Shown here: positions 26,491 through 34,799 of the stretch, in pieces
Position numbering within the stretch: position 1 is the first letter of the stretch
Layout: the number at the start of each line of letters is the position of its first letter
Made by a program: the position numbers and the translations under genes
NCBI RefSeq assembly: GCF_044383835.1
Contig: NZ_JBISEP010000006.1
Span: forward strand, 62,001-126,000
Direction of reading: 5' to 3'
DNA from: Paraliobacillus sp044383835
Lineage (GTDB): Bacteria; Bacillota; Bacilli; Bacillales; Amphibacillaceae
DNA length: 64,000 nt
The notes under the pieces: generated by a model
The model's database searches: none
Seen by the model: the letters and a program-made list of their open reading frames with translations, nothing else
Told to the model about the DNA's origin: nothing

Positions 26491-27657
26491 ATGAAAAAAA
26501 TAATAAGCTCACTTTTTGTTTTATTGTTTACCATTTTCTCTGTTCAAACTGTACATGCTAACGAAAAAAATACAGCTGATTTGTCTTTAGCAGATTCGGC
26601 GAGTTCAGCAATATTAATTGAAAGAGATTCGGGTGGAATTATGTATGAAAAAAATGCACATGAACAACTGCCACCAGCAAGTATGACAAAAATGATGACA
26701 TTATTATTAATTATGGAAGCACTAGATGATGAAAAAATTACGTTAGATGAAAAAGTTCGTGTTAGTGAGCACGCAGCCTCTATGGGTGGATCGCAAATTT
26801 TTTTAGAAGAAGGAGAAGAAATGTCAGTAAATGATTTGTTAAAAGGTGTTGCGATTGCATCTGGAAATGACGCTAGTGTTGCCTTAGCAGAAAGAGTTGC
26901 GGGAAGTGAAAAAGCATTTGTCGTTATGATGAATAAGAAGGTAAAGGAGTTAGGGTTAGAAAATACCATTTTTCAAAATACAACAGGATTACCGGCAGAC
27001 AATCATTTTTCTACAGCTTACGATATGGCCGTCATTGCAAAGGAACTATTAAAATACGAACAAGTAACAAATTATACAAAAATTTATGAAGATTATTTGA
27101 GAAAAGATACAGAAGATGAATTCTGGTTAGTGAATACAAATAAACTAGTCAAATTTTATCAAGGGGTAGATGGTTTAAAAACTGGTTATACATCTGAAGC
27201 AAAGTACTGTTTAACTGCAACAGCCAAAAAAGATAACATGCGTGTCATTGCAGTTGCAATGGGTGCAGAGTCACCAAAGGAGAGAGCGAAATCAATTACA
27301 CAAATGTTAGACTATGCCTTCTCGCAATATAAAACAGAATTATTGTACAAAAAAGATCAACCTGTTACACAAATTTCAATGCTAAAAGCTGATAAAAATA
27401 ACGTTAATGTTATTACCGGAGATTCGGTATCTGTACTTTTAGAAAGAGGAACGGATGTATCAGGTGTTGAAACCACTGTGAAAATAAATAAGCACATGAC
27501 ATTGCCACTTGAAAAAGGAAGTAAGGTTGGGGTTTTACAAGTGAAGCATAACGGAAAAATAATAACTGAAACCCCTTTATTACTTGAACACTCAATGAAA
27601 CAAGCTAATATGTGGAAGCTGTTTAAATACTCAATGAGAAAATTGGTGAAAATCTAA
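26491..27657 (+). CDS. dacF: Sporulation D-alanyl-D-alanine carboxypeptidase DacF
   Basis: Penicillin-binding protein that trims the peptide cross-link precursor of spore peptidoglycan on the forespore side. 388 aa: signal peptide ending VHA/N (about residue 24), then a transpeptidase-like domain. The catalytic Ser-Lys is in PPASMTKMMT, the SGN triad in ASGNDASVA and KTG in GLKTGYTSEA. A C-terminal beta-domain (about 285-365) and a basic amphipathic membrane anchor end the protein. Located directly upstream of spoIIA as in B. subtilis; drm and pupG, usually between xerD and dacF, are absent. Confidence 0.94.
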   Translation: MKKIISSLFVLLFTIFSVQTVHANEKNTADLSLADSASSAILIERDSGGIMYEKNAHEQLPPASMTKMMTLLLIMEALDDEKITLDEKVRVSEHAASMGGSQIFLEEGEEMSVNDLLKGVAIASGNDASVALAERVAGSEKAFVVMMNKKVKELGLENTIFQNTTGLPADNHFSTAYDMAVIAKELLKYEQVTNYTKIYEDYLRKDTEDEFWLVNTNKLVKFYQGVDGLKTGYTSEAKYCLTATAKKDNMRVIAVAMGAESPKERAKSITQMLDYAFSQYKTELLYKKDQPVTQISMLKADKNNVNVITGDSVSVLLERGTDVSGVETTVKINKHMTLPLEKGSKVGVLQVKHNGKIITETPLLLEHSMKQANMWKLFKYSMRKLVKI

Positions 27658-27692
27658 TAAATGTGTAGCTTATGCACTAGTTTTGTCAAGAG

Positions 27693-27720
27693 GCAGGAAA
27701 CTAGAGAAGAGAAATAGAAA
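27693..27720 (+). promoter_or_regulatory. Candidate sigma-H promoter of spoIIA
   Basis: GCAGGAAAC fits the sigma-H -35 RNAGGAWWW in 8 of 9 positions. ATAGAAA, 12 bp later, fits RNNGAAT except for the last base. It lies in the dacF-spoIIAA gap, where sigma-H drives spoIIA in B. subtilis. Confidence 0.35.
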
Positions 27721-27738
27721 GATAAGCTTAGAAAAAAT

Positions 27739-27773
27739 AAACGTTCACAAGATAGAGATAAATTGTAACGTTT
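27739..27773 (+). repeat. Hairpin before spoIIAA
   Basis: AAACGTT-(C)-ACAA pairs with TTGTAACGTTT around a 12-nt loop (11 bp with one bulge). It has no T run, so it is more likely an operator or an mRNA structure than a terminator. Confidence 0.5.
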
Positions 27774-27831
27774 ACAGGATAAGTAAGCTATTCTGTTACC
27801 GAAATCACATAAGGTAAAAGGAGGAGACATA

Positions 27832-28185
27832 GTGAGTTTAAAGGTAGATTGGAATGTTAAAGAAAATGTGTTATTAGTGCGACTTTCGGGTGAATTGGAT
27901 CACCATGAAGCGGAGCGATTTAAAACAGACTGGCAAAGAATACTGTATGAGGTAGATGTACAACATGTGATACTTAATTTAGGTGAGTTAACGTTTATGG
28001 ATAGTTCAGGTCTTGGAGTCATATTAGGACGCTACAAAGAGTTGAAACAAATTAAAGGAGAAATGATTGTTTGCTCCATTTCTCCGGCAGTTAAACGATT
28101 ATTTGAACTATCAGGCTTATTTAAAATTATTCGATTGGAAGATAGTGAGATGCATGCGCTTATTCGATTGGGGGTTGCATCATGA
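27832..28185 (+). CDS. spoIIAA: Anti-sigma-F factor antagonist SpoIIAA
   Basis: 117-aa STAS-domain protein; unphosphorylated SpoIIAA displaces SpoIIAB from sigma-F in the forespore. The phosphorylatable Ser is Ser58 in FMDSSGLGVILG, the same number as in B. subtilis. GTG start after AAAGGAGGAG. The stop overlaps the spoIIAB start by four bases, which suggests translational coupling and fixed stoichiometry. Confidence 0.96.
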   Translation: MSLKVDWNVKENVLLVRLSGELDHHEAERFKTDWQRILYEVDVQHVILNLGELTFMDSSGLGVILGRYKELKQIKGEMIVCSISPAVKRLFELSGLFKIIRLEDSEMHALIRLGVAS

Positions 28186-28622
28186 GAAATTCAATGGAAT
28201 TGTCGTTTACTAGTATAAGTGAGAATGAATCATTTGCTCGTGTGACTATTGCGGCTTTCGTTGCTCAGTTAGATCCAACCATGGAAGAATTGACAGAAAT
28301 AAAGACGGTTGTTTCAGAAGCGGTAACAAATGCAATTATTCATGGGTATAACAATGATGACAGTCAACGAATCCTTATGACTTGTTCTATTGACGAGAAT
28401 AAAGTAGAACTTACAATTGAGGATCATGGTATTGGTATTGACAATATTGATGAAGCTATCCAGCCATTGTATACTTCTAAGCCTGAACTAGAGCGATCTG
28501 GTATGGGTTTTACGATTATGGACAACTTTATGGACAACGTAGAAATTGAATCAAAATTAGGAGAAGGAACCAAAATATGTTTAATAAAATACTTTAATAA
28601 GTCCAAAACCTTATGTAATTAA
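28182..28622 (+). CDS. spoIIAB: Anti-sigma-F factor and serine kinase SpoIIAB
   Basis: 146-aa GHKL-type kinase that binds sigma-F and phosphorylates SpoIIAA. ATP-binding elements: N box SEAVTNAIIHGY, G1 box EDHGIGID and G2 box ERSGMGFTIM. Starts within the ATGA overlap with spoIIAA and is followed 12 bp later by sigF. Confidence 0.96.
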   Translation: MRNSMELSFTSISENESFARVTIAAFVAQLDPTMEELTEIKTVVSEAVTNAIIHGYNNDDSQRILMTCSIDENKVELTIEDHGIGIDNIDEAIQPLYTSKPELERSGMGFTIMDNFMDNVEIESKLGEGTKICLIKYFNKSKTLCN

Positions 28623-28634
28623 GGGGTTAAGACA

Positions 28635-29390
28635 ATGGAGATGAAATATAAACGAAATGACGTTCAATTAACCGATGAAGAAGTAAAGACGTATATAAGG
28701 AATAGCCAAAAAGGCGATCAATCAGCAAAAGATATTTTAGTAGAACGGAATGTCCGTTTGGTATGGTCTGTTGTGCAACGATTTATGAATCGTGGATATG
28801 ATCCAGACGATTTATTTCAAATTGGCTGTATTGGCTTATTAAAATCTATTGATAAATTTGATCTATCCTATGAAGTGAAATTTTCGACGTATGCAGTGCC
28901 GATGATTATTGGAGAAATACAACGTTTTATTCGAGACGATGGTAGCTTAAAGGTAAGTCGTTCATTGAAAGAAGTCGGTAATAAAGTAAGAAAAAAGAAA
29001 GATGAGCTTACTAAATTACTAGGAAGATCTCCAACGATATCTGAGATAGCGGAATCATTAGATCTTTCGATAGAAGAAGTGGTACACGCCCAAGAAGCAT
29101 CGAAATTACCGCATTCCATTCATGAAACTGTTTATGAAAATGACGGTGATCCAATAACATTAATGGACCAAATTTCAGATCAGGACAGTAAGTGGTTTGA
29201 TAAAATAGCAATACAAGAAGTAATACGAGAAATGAATGAACGAGAACGACTTATTGTCTATTTGCGTTATTACCAAGATAAAACTCAATCAGAAGTAGCG
29301 GAGCGATTAGGAATTTCACAAGTCCAAGTGTCGCGGTTAGAGAAGAAAATTCTAGAATGGATGAAAAGCCAAATAGGGGTATTAGAATGA
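28635..29390 (+). CDS. sigF: RNA polymerase sigma-F
   Basis: First forespore-specific sigma factor, 251 aa. Region 2 has DLFQIGCIGLLKSIDKFDLSYEVKFSTYAVPMI split over the usual blocks, region 3 has VSRSLKEVGNKVRKKKDEL, and region 4 has the helix-turn-helix KTQSEVAERLGISQVQVSRLEKK. It is held inactive by SpoIIAB from the gene before. AAGGGG is eight bases before ATG 28635; an ATG at 28641 is also possible. Confidence 0.95.
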   Translation: MEMKYKRNDVQLTDEEVKTYIRNSQKGDQSAKDILVERNVRLVWSVVQRFMNRGYDPDDLFQIGCIGLLKSIDKFDLSYEVKFSTYAVPMIIGEIQRFIRDDGSLKVSRSLKEVGNKVRKKKDELTKLLGRSPTISEIAESLDLSIEEVVHAQEASKLPHSIHETVYENDGDPITLMDQISDQDSKWFDKIAIQEVIREMNERERLIVYLRYYQDKTQSEVAERLGISQVQVSRLEKKILEWMKSQIGVLE

Positions 29391-29393
29391 CAA

Positions 29394-29421
29394 GCCATTG
29401 AAAAATTTCAATGGTTTTTTG
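29394..29421 (+). terminator. spoIIA operon terminator
   Basis: CCATTGAAA pairs with TTTCAATGG, followed by six T. Confidence 0.9.
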
Positions 29422-29466
29422 TTGTTTCATTTTAGAAAAGCTTCATCTTTTGATAACTATGCACGA

Positions 29467-29497
29467 TGTATGATTTTATCATACTTGCCTTATACTA
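29467..29497 (+). promoter_or_regulatory. Sigma-G-type promoter of the spoVA operon
   Basis: TGTATGA (29467-29473) and TATACTA (29491-29497) with a 17-bp spacer resemble the forespore sigma-G elements TGMATA/CATACTA. A start point shortly after this also rules out the earlier TTG at 29499 as the spoVAA start. Confidence 0.5.
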
Positions 29498-29531
29498 ATT
29501 GAGGGAAGGGACAGATGAAAGGAGTATTATT

Positions 29532-30152
29532 GTGCAAAACAATTTATATATGCGTCTAAAAAAATATGCCTATATTAAACCACCACAGAGAGTCACGGTT
29601 AAGGACTTAGCATTTATAACAGGACCAGAAAAGTTAGTTTCAATTTGTAACGAAATAATCATTCACCATAAAAAAGAGTTAAAAAATAAATCTTATGTAA
29701 TAGAAGCATTAACAATAATTCAAATCATTCAAAAATACCTTCCAAATGTGGATATTCAACTTCTAGGGTCCAATCAATGTATCATTCATAAAAAAGAAGC
29801 AAAAAACAAATCAAACTTACTGCTTGTATTAATTGTGTGGTTACTCTTATTCATTGGTTCAGCAATGGCGATAATGAATTTTCACTATGATGTAAGTATG
29901 CAAAGCGTTCAACAACGATTGCATTATTTGCTAACAGGACAACAAGTTGAATACCCATTATGGTTGCAAATACCATATTCAGTCGGATTAGGGTTAGGAA
30001 TGATACTTTTTTTTAATTATTTATTTAAAAAAAGGTTAAATGATGAACCTAGTCCTATGGAGATAGAAATGTACAAATATCAACAGGAAATTGATCAGTA
30101 TATACAATATTATGAAAATCCATTAAATCAAAAAAATGATGATCAATCATAG
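29532..30152 (+). CDS. spoVAA: Stage V sporulation protein AA
   Basis: Membrane protein of the SpoVA channel that moves dipicolinic acid across the forespore inner membrane. 206 aa, the length of the B. subtilis protein. It has a soluble N-terminal part (YIKPPQRVTVKDLAFITG), then transmembrane helices near residues 100-120 and 150-170, and a polar tail. GTG 29532 is chosen because AAAGGAG lies seven bases upstream, whereas the in-frame TTG at 29499 has no ribosome binding site. Confidence 0.9.
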   Translation: MQNNLYMRLKKYAYIKPPQRVTVKDLAFITGPEKLVSICNEIIIHHKKELKNKSYVIEALTIIQIIQKYLPNVDIQLLGSNQCIIHKKEAKNKSNLLLVLIVWLLLFIGSAMAIMNFHYDVSMQSVQQRLHYLLTGQQVEYPLWLQIPYSVGLGLGMILFFNYLFKKRLNDEPSPMEIEMYKYQQEIDQYIQYYENPLNQKNDDQS

Positions 30153-30555
30153 TATGGATATCATTGTAGGATTAGCTTCTGGTTTAATAGTTGGCACCGG
30201 GTTCGTAGCTTTTATTACTGTACTAGGCATCATCCCTCGACTAATTCAACTAAGTAAAACAAATAAGTTTCTACATTTCTATGAATTTGGAGTTGTAAGT
30301 GGTGTGATGTTTGGTAGCTACTTATCTTTTACACCTTTTCATCTCAAAGTTGGTGTTCCATTTGTTTTAATTTGGGGCTTACTTCACGGTGTGTTTATTG
30401 GTATGTTGGCAGCCGCATTAACAGAAGTTCTTAATGTGTTTCCTATATTGGCAAAACGAATAAATGTTGATCAACAAATTATCTGGCTAATGTTAGCAAT
30501 TGTACTTGGAAAAATAGCTGGCTCTCTATTTCAATGGTTACTATTTGTGAAATAA
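30136..30555 (+). CDS. spoVAB: Stage V sporulation protein AB
   Basis: 139-aa hydrophobic protein with about four membrane helices (near 8-30, 50-65, 75-100 and 115-137). The SpoVAB signature is GTGFVAFITVLGIIPRL. It overlaps the end of spoVAA by 17 bases. The start is uncertain: ATG at 30136, 30139 or 30154 are all in frame and none has a good ribosome binding site. Translational coupling with spoVAA is therefore likely. Confidence 0.85.
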   Translation: MMINHSMDIIVGLASGLIVGTGFVAFITVLGIIPRLIQLSKTNKFLHFYEFGVVSGVMFGSYLSFTPFHLKVGVPFVLIWGLLHGVFIGMLAAALTEVLNVFPILAKRINVDQQIIWLMLAIVLGKIAGSLFQWLLFVK

Positions 30556-30585
30556 TAGTAAAATTTACTATCGAAAGGATATATC

Positions 30586-31176
30586 ATGAAGCGTAAAGAA
30601 ATAATAATTATTACAGATGGTGATCATTATGCTAGGGAAGCGATAAAGTATGTCTCAAAGCAACTTGGTGGTACGGCATTAATTACATTAGCTGATAATC
30701 CAAGTAAAATCACTCCTTCCGAGATGATTCATGCGATTAAGCAAGCTAGCACGAAGCTTGTATACGTGTTAATAGATGATGCAGGATTTTCTGGAGTAGG
30801 TGCTGGAGAGATTATTTTACAAGCTTTAGCTAATGATCAATCGATTGTAATTATTGGTGCCGTTGCAGTTGCAGCGCACACGAAAAATAAGGAATGGACT
30901 CGAATAAATTTTTCAATTGACCGAGATGGAAATGTAATAAATGACGGTGTAAATAAAGCAGGTATTCCGACATATGAGCGTGGACGGATTAATGGTGACA
31001 CGGTATATTTGCTTGATCAATTAGCTATTCCTACAATAGTTGGGGTTGGAGATATAGGGAAGATGGATGGTCATGACGATGTGAGTAAAGGATGTCCGAT
31101 TACAACAAAAGCGATTGAACTTATTTTGGAAAGGAGACAACAGGGACATGACGAAAAAAACTCCAATAACTGCTAA
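30586..31176 (+). CDS. spoVAEa: Stage V sporulation protein AE, large soluble subunit (SpoVAEa)
   Basis: 196-aa soluble protein with no membrane helix, typical of SpoVAEa: IIITDGDHYAREAIKYV, YVLIDDAGFSGVGAGE, IIGAVAVAAHTKN, GIPTYERGRINGDTVYLLDQL and GVGDIGKMDGHDDVSKGCPIT. In B. subtilis it comes after spoVAC, spoVAD and spoVAEb; here it follows spoVAB directly, with a 30-bp gap and GAAAGGAT as ribosome binding site. Confidence 0.88.
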   Translation: MKRKEIIIITDGDHYAREAIKYVSKQLGGTALITLADNPSKITPSEMIHAIKQASTKLVYVLIDDAGFSGVGAGEIILQALANDQSIVIIGAVAVAAHTKNKEWTRINFSIDRDGNVINDGVNKAGIPTYERGRINGDTVYLLDQLAIPTIVGVGDIGKMDGHDDVSKGCPITTKAIELILERRQQGHDEKNSNNC

Positions 31177-32608
31177 TATTAAAGAGAATCAAAAACAAAT
31201 GACTAAAAGATTAGGTATCGGTACATCTTTTGATATAGGTTTTCGTGAAATCATTTTATTAGATCAAAAAGTTCAACTTTATTACGTTACAGGACTTTGT
31301 GACACATCCATTGTTGTAGAGTTATTGAAAAAATTAACAGCTATTAATGATGAAGAACCGAATAAAGACCAATTATCAACTATTATAGAAAACAGGCTTG
31401 TCCATCAACAGGTAGAGAAAAAGCATGAGCTTAATGAAGTGATTACACAATTGTTGTCAGGTTTAATCGTCATTTTTGTGGAAAATACAGATCATGCATT
31501 TATAGTTGATGTAAGAAACTATCCTGGTAGAGGACCAGAAGAGCCAGATACGGAAAAAGTTGTTCGAGGCTCTCGAGATGGATATACAGAAAATATAATA
31601 GAAAACACTGGTTTAACAAGAAGGCGTGTTCGGGATGAGCGTTTACGCAATCGAATTCTTCAAGTAGGTGAACGATCGAAAACAGATATTTGTGTTTCTT
31701 ATATTAAGGATATTGCTGATGATGGATTGGTGAAAACAATTATTAAAGAGATTAAGAAAATTGATATTGATGGGTTAGCAATGGCAGATAAAACGATTGA
31801 AGAGTACCTTGTGAAGCAGGGGATGAATCCTTTTCCTTTAGTTAGATATACTGAGAGACCAGATGTAGCTGCCAATCATTTATTTGAGGGCCATGTACTA
31901 ATTATGGCAGATACATCACCTAGTATGATCATCACACCAACAACCTATTTTCACCATGTGCAACATGCTGAGGAGTATCGACAGTCACCAGTAGTAGGCT
32001 CGTTTATTAGATGGATTCGTTTTATAGGTATGCTCGCCTCTGTGTTCTTATTACCGTTGTGGTTAATATTGACAATGGAGCCAAGCTTGTTACCTGAATC
32101 ACTACATTTTATTGGACCGAATGAAGTTGGTAATATTCCAATAGTTATTCAAATCATTTTTGCTGATATTGGTATTGAATTATTACGTATGGCAGCTATA
32201 CACACGCCAACACCTTTATCTACAGCAATGGGATTGATTGCAGCAGTTCTCATTGGTCAAATAGCTATTGATGTAGGCTTATTCAGTGCTGAAGTCATTT
32301 TGTATGTGGCTATTAGTGCAATCGGTTCTTATGCAACGCCAAGTTATGAATTGAGTATAGCAAATAAAATAAGTCGTGTACTATTAATAATAGCAACAGC
32401 ATTATTTGGAGTGAAAGGTATAATTATTGGTTTTACGCTTTATGTCATGCATTTAATACATACTAAATCAATGAATACGCCATATCTCTGGCCATTTGTT
32501 CCGTTTAATGGTGCTGCGTTAATCCAAATTATATTTCGTTTTTCTGTACCGACTACAAAAAAACGCCCAAGTATTGTCCATCCTAAAAATAACTATAAAC
32601 AACGATAA
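31148..32608 (+). CDS. spoVAF: Stage V sporulation protein AF (GerA-family membrane protein)
   Basis: 486-aa homologue of the A subunit of germinant receptors. A large N-terminal hydrophilic domain includes VVRGSRDGYTENIIENTGL, RRRVRDERLRNRILQVGERS and RPDVAANHLFEGHVLIMADTSPS. Several C-terminal helices follow (about 290-460) with ESLHFIGPNEVGNIPIV and STAMGLIAAVLIGQIAIDVG. Start ATG 31148 after AAAGGAG; the frame is open further upstream inside spoVAEa but has no signal there. It overlaps spoVAEa by 29 bases. Confidence 0.92.
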   Translation: MTKKTPITANIKENQKQMTKRLGIGTSFDIGFREIILLDQKVQLYYVTGLCDTSIVVELLKKLTAINDEEPNKDQLSTIIENRLVHQQVEKKHELNEVITQLLSGLIVIFVENTDHAFIVDVRNYPGRGPEEPDTEKVVRGSRDGYTENIIENTGLTRRRVRDERLRNRILQVGERSKTDICVSYIKDIADDGLVKTIIKEIKKIDIDGLAMADKTIEEYLVKQGMNPFPLVRYTERPDVAANHLFEGHVLIMADTSPSMIITPTTYFHHVQHAEEYRQSPVVGSFIRWIRFIGMLASVFLLPLWLILTMEPSLLPESLHFIGPNEVGNIPIVIQIIFADIGIELLRMAAIHTPTPLSTAMGLIAAVLIGQIAIDVGLFSAEVILYVAISAIGSYATPSYELSIANKISRVLLIIATALFGVKGIIIGFTLYVMHLIHTKSMNTPYLWPFVPFNGAALIQIIFRFSVPTTKKRPSIVHPKNNYKQR

Positions 32609-32748
32609 ACATGATCTATTCAATAAATAATACTATCTCCCTCTTAATATTGTTGAATAGGTTTAGAAGTTGTGGTAAATTAACGATATTAGTTTAAATT
32701 ACTATTGCTAACATGTTCTAGTTATACAATACTGAGAAAGAGTTAAAT

Positions 32749-32802
32749 CCCTTCCTTTATGCAGAGGTAATACATTTTTTGTGTTAATTGGCAAGGGTTT
32801 TT
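32749..32802 (+). terminator. Terminator-like structure in the lysA leader
   Basis: CCCTT (32749-32753) can pair with AAGGG (32793-32797) just before TTTTT, only 40 bp ahead of the lysA start. The stem is short and the loop long. It may end spoVAF transcripts or attenuate lysA. A second dyad, CTATTCAA/TTGAATAG, lies at 32616-32660. Confidence 0.3.
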
Positions 32803-32840
32803 ATAGTTCATGGGTATATGAGGGGAGGGGAGGTGTATCG

Positions 32841-34139
32841 ATGTACGAAAATCAAAAAATCAATGATCAGGGACATCTAACAATTGGTGGCGTTGATACT
32901 GTTTATTTAGCGGAAAAGTATGGTACACCATTGTTTGTTTATGATGTAGAAAAAATTAGAGAAAACGCGCGTGCATTTGTAAACACATTTGATATGTTTG
33001 GTGTGAAGGCACAAGTTGCCTATGCAAGTAAAGCATTTTCATCTATTGCTATGCTACAAGTTGCTAAGCAAGAAAATTTGAGCCTTGATGTGGTATCGGA
33101 AGGAGAGCTTTATACTGCTTTGCAAGCTGGATTTCCAACAAACAAGATTCATATGCATGGCAATAATAAAAGTAGAGCAGAACTAGAAATGGCAGTCCAA
33201 AACGATATAGGTTGTATTGTAGTAGATAATTTTTATGAAATAGATTTATTAAATGATATTTTATCAAATAATCATAAGAAGATGGAAGTTTTACTTCGAG
33301 TAACTCCAGGAATTGAAGCCCACACACATGATTACATATTAACTGGAAATGAAGATTCAAAGTTTGGTTTTGATTTAGCGAATGGGCAAGCTGAAGAAGC
33401 TTTTAACAAGTTACAACATCTTGAGTATGTTCATGTAAAAGGGCTTCACTGTCATATTGGTTCACAAATATTTGAGACAGATGGTTTTGTTATGGCAATT
33501 CGTCGTTTGTTTGACGCACTTAATAAATGGAGTAAAAAGTATAATTTTGCCCCTGATGTACTTAATCTTGGTGGTGGTTTTGGGATTAAGTACACGAGTG
33601 AGGATGAGCCATTAGCTTTAGAAGAATATGTGAAGGCACTTATAAAAGAAATAGACATGCAAGTTAATGATTTGAATATGGATTTCCCTGAGATATGGAT
33701 TGAACCTGGTCGTGCGATTATAGGCAATGCAGGATTAACGTTATATACGATTGGGTCTCAAAAGAAAATTCCCAATGTTCGTGATTATATTGCGGTCGAC
33801 GGTGGAATGACTGATAATATTAGACCAGCACTATATCAGGCAAAGTACGCTGCTGTTGTAGCCAATAAAATGAATCATCCAACACGTAATATAACCTCTG
33901 TTGCTGGTAAATGCTGTGAATCAGGTGATATGCTTTTGTGGGATATTTCACTCCCTGAAGTTATTTCTGGAGATATTTTAGCTGTGTATAGTACAGGGGC
34001 ATACGGTTATTCAATGTCTAATCATTACAATCGATTCCCTAAAGCCGCAGTAGTCTTTGTTGAAAACGGTAAAGACAGGCTAGTAATAAAAAGAGAAACA
34101 TATCAAGACATATTAAGAAATGATTTATCTTATGAATAA
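32841..34139 (+). CDS. lysA: Diaminopimelate decarboxylase
   Basis: PLP enzyme of the last lysine step, 432 aa. The alanine-racemase-like barrel has the PLP Lys in AYASKAFSS and the phosphate-binding region GLHCHIGSQIFE and NLGGGFGIKY. The specificity helix is EPGRAIIGNAG and the C-terminal active-site Cys is in AGKCCESGDML, with AYGYSMSNHYNRFP. GGGGAGGTG precedes ATG 32841; an upstream in-frame ATG at 32781 lacks a binding site. ppiB starts 17 bp after the stop. Confidence 0.95.
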   Translation: MYENQKINDQGHLTIGGVDTVYLAEKYGTPLFVYDVEKIRENARAFVNTFDMFGVKAQVAYASKAFSSIAMLQVAKQENLSLDVVSEGELYTALQAGFPTNKIHMHGNNKSRAELEMAVQNDIGCIVVDNFYEIDLLNDILSNNHKKMEVLLRVTPGIEAHTHDYILTGNEDSKFGFDLANGQAEEAFNKLQHLEYVHVKGLHCHIGSQIFETDGFVMAIRRLFDALNKWSKKYNFAPDVLNLGGGFGIKYTSEDEPLALEEYVKALIKEIDMQVNDLNMDFPEIWIEPGRAIIGNAGLTLYTIGSQKKIPNVRDYIAVDGGMTDNIRPALYQAKYAAVVANKMNHPTRNITSVAGKCCESGDMLLWDISLPEVISGDILAVYSTGAYGYSMSNHYNRFPKAAVVFVENGKDRLVIKRETYQDILRNDLSYE

Positions 34140-34156
34140 GAGGAGGAGTTTAGATA

Positions 34157-34594
34157 ATGAAAACAGCAACGATTTCTTTTGAAAATGGTGAAAAAATAAT
34201 AATTGAAATGTATGAAGATGCAGCTCCAAATACAGTGGCTAATTTTGAAAAATTAGCAAATGAGGGTTTTTATGATGGGTTAACTTTCCATAGAGTCATT
34301 CCTGGGTTTGTTGCACAGGGGGGTTGTCCTCATGGAACAGGAACAGGAGGTCCGGGTTATACGATTAAGTGTGAAACAGAAGGAAATCCACATAAACATG
34401 TAGCAGGTTCTTTATCAATGGCTCATGCTGGGAAAGATACTGGTGGCAGTCAATTCTTCCTTGTTCATGAACCTCAGCCACATTTGAATGGTGTCCATAC
34501 AGTATTTGGGCAAGTTATTGAAGGAATGGACACAGTTTTAAGAATCAAACAAGGTGATCGTATGGAGAAGGTAATGATAACAGAAGGTGAGTAA
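34157..34594 (+). CDS. ppiB: Peptidyl-prolyl cis-trans isomerase (cyclophilin)
   Basis: 145-aa cytoplasmic cyclophilin. Family blocks: TVANFEKLANEGFYDGLTFHRVIPGFVAQGG in parts, AGSLSMAHAGKDTGGSQFFLVHEPQPHLNGVHTVFGQV in parts, with the catalytic Arg in FHRV and the Gln/Phe pair in GSQFF. AGAGGAGGAG precedes the ATG. Probably co-transcribed with lysA and ended by an overlapping terminator. Confidence 0.96.
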   Translation: MKTATISFENGEKIIIEMYEDAAPNTVANFEKLANEGFYDGLTFHRVIPGFVAQGGCPHGTGTGGPGYTIKCETEGNPHKHVAGSLSMAHAGKDTGGSQFFLVHEPQPHLNGVHTVFGQVIEGMDTVLRIKQGDRMEKVMITEGE

Positions 34595-34616
34595 GCCATT
34601 TAAGGCTTGCTTTTTC
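34591..34616 (+). terminator. ppiB terminator
   Basis: AAGCC pairs with GGCTT (extended by G-C closing pair), then TTTTT. The stem includes the ppiB stop codon. Confidence 0.75.
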
Positions 34617-34677
34617 TGTTTATTGTAGGTTAAGTCATAAAATTGTTAGATTTTCCACTTAAACATTTATCTTTATC

Positions 34678-34706
34678 ATGACAATTAATCAAAAAAGTAG
34701 TATGAT
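34678..34706 (+). promoter_or_regulatory. Candidate sigma-A promoter of ribT
   Basis: ATGACA (34678-34683) and TATGAT (34701-34706), each one base from consensus, with a 17-bp spacer. The remaining 90 bp to ribT hold no FMN riboswitch. Confidence 0.45.
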
Positions 34707-34799
34707 TTTAATATAATAAATTATAATCTGTTTTTTTGAAACATTTCTTTTTGTATTTTCGTTATACTATATAAAAGATTTATATGATGAGGGGTAACT

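Noticed and set aside
32641..32840. Lysine riboswitch before lysA
   Set aside because: The AGAGGT at 32763 lacks all other L-box elements and the leader is too short.
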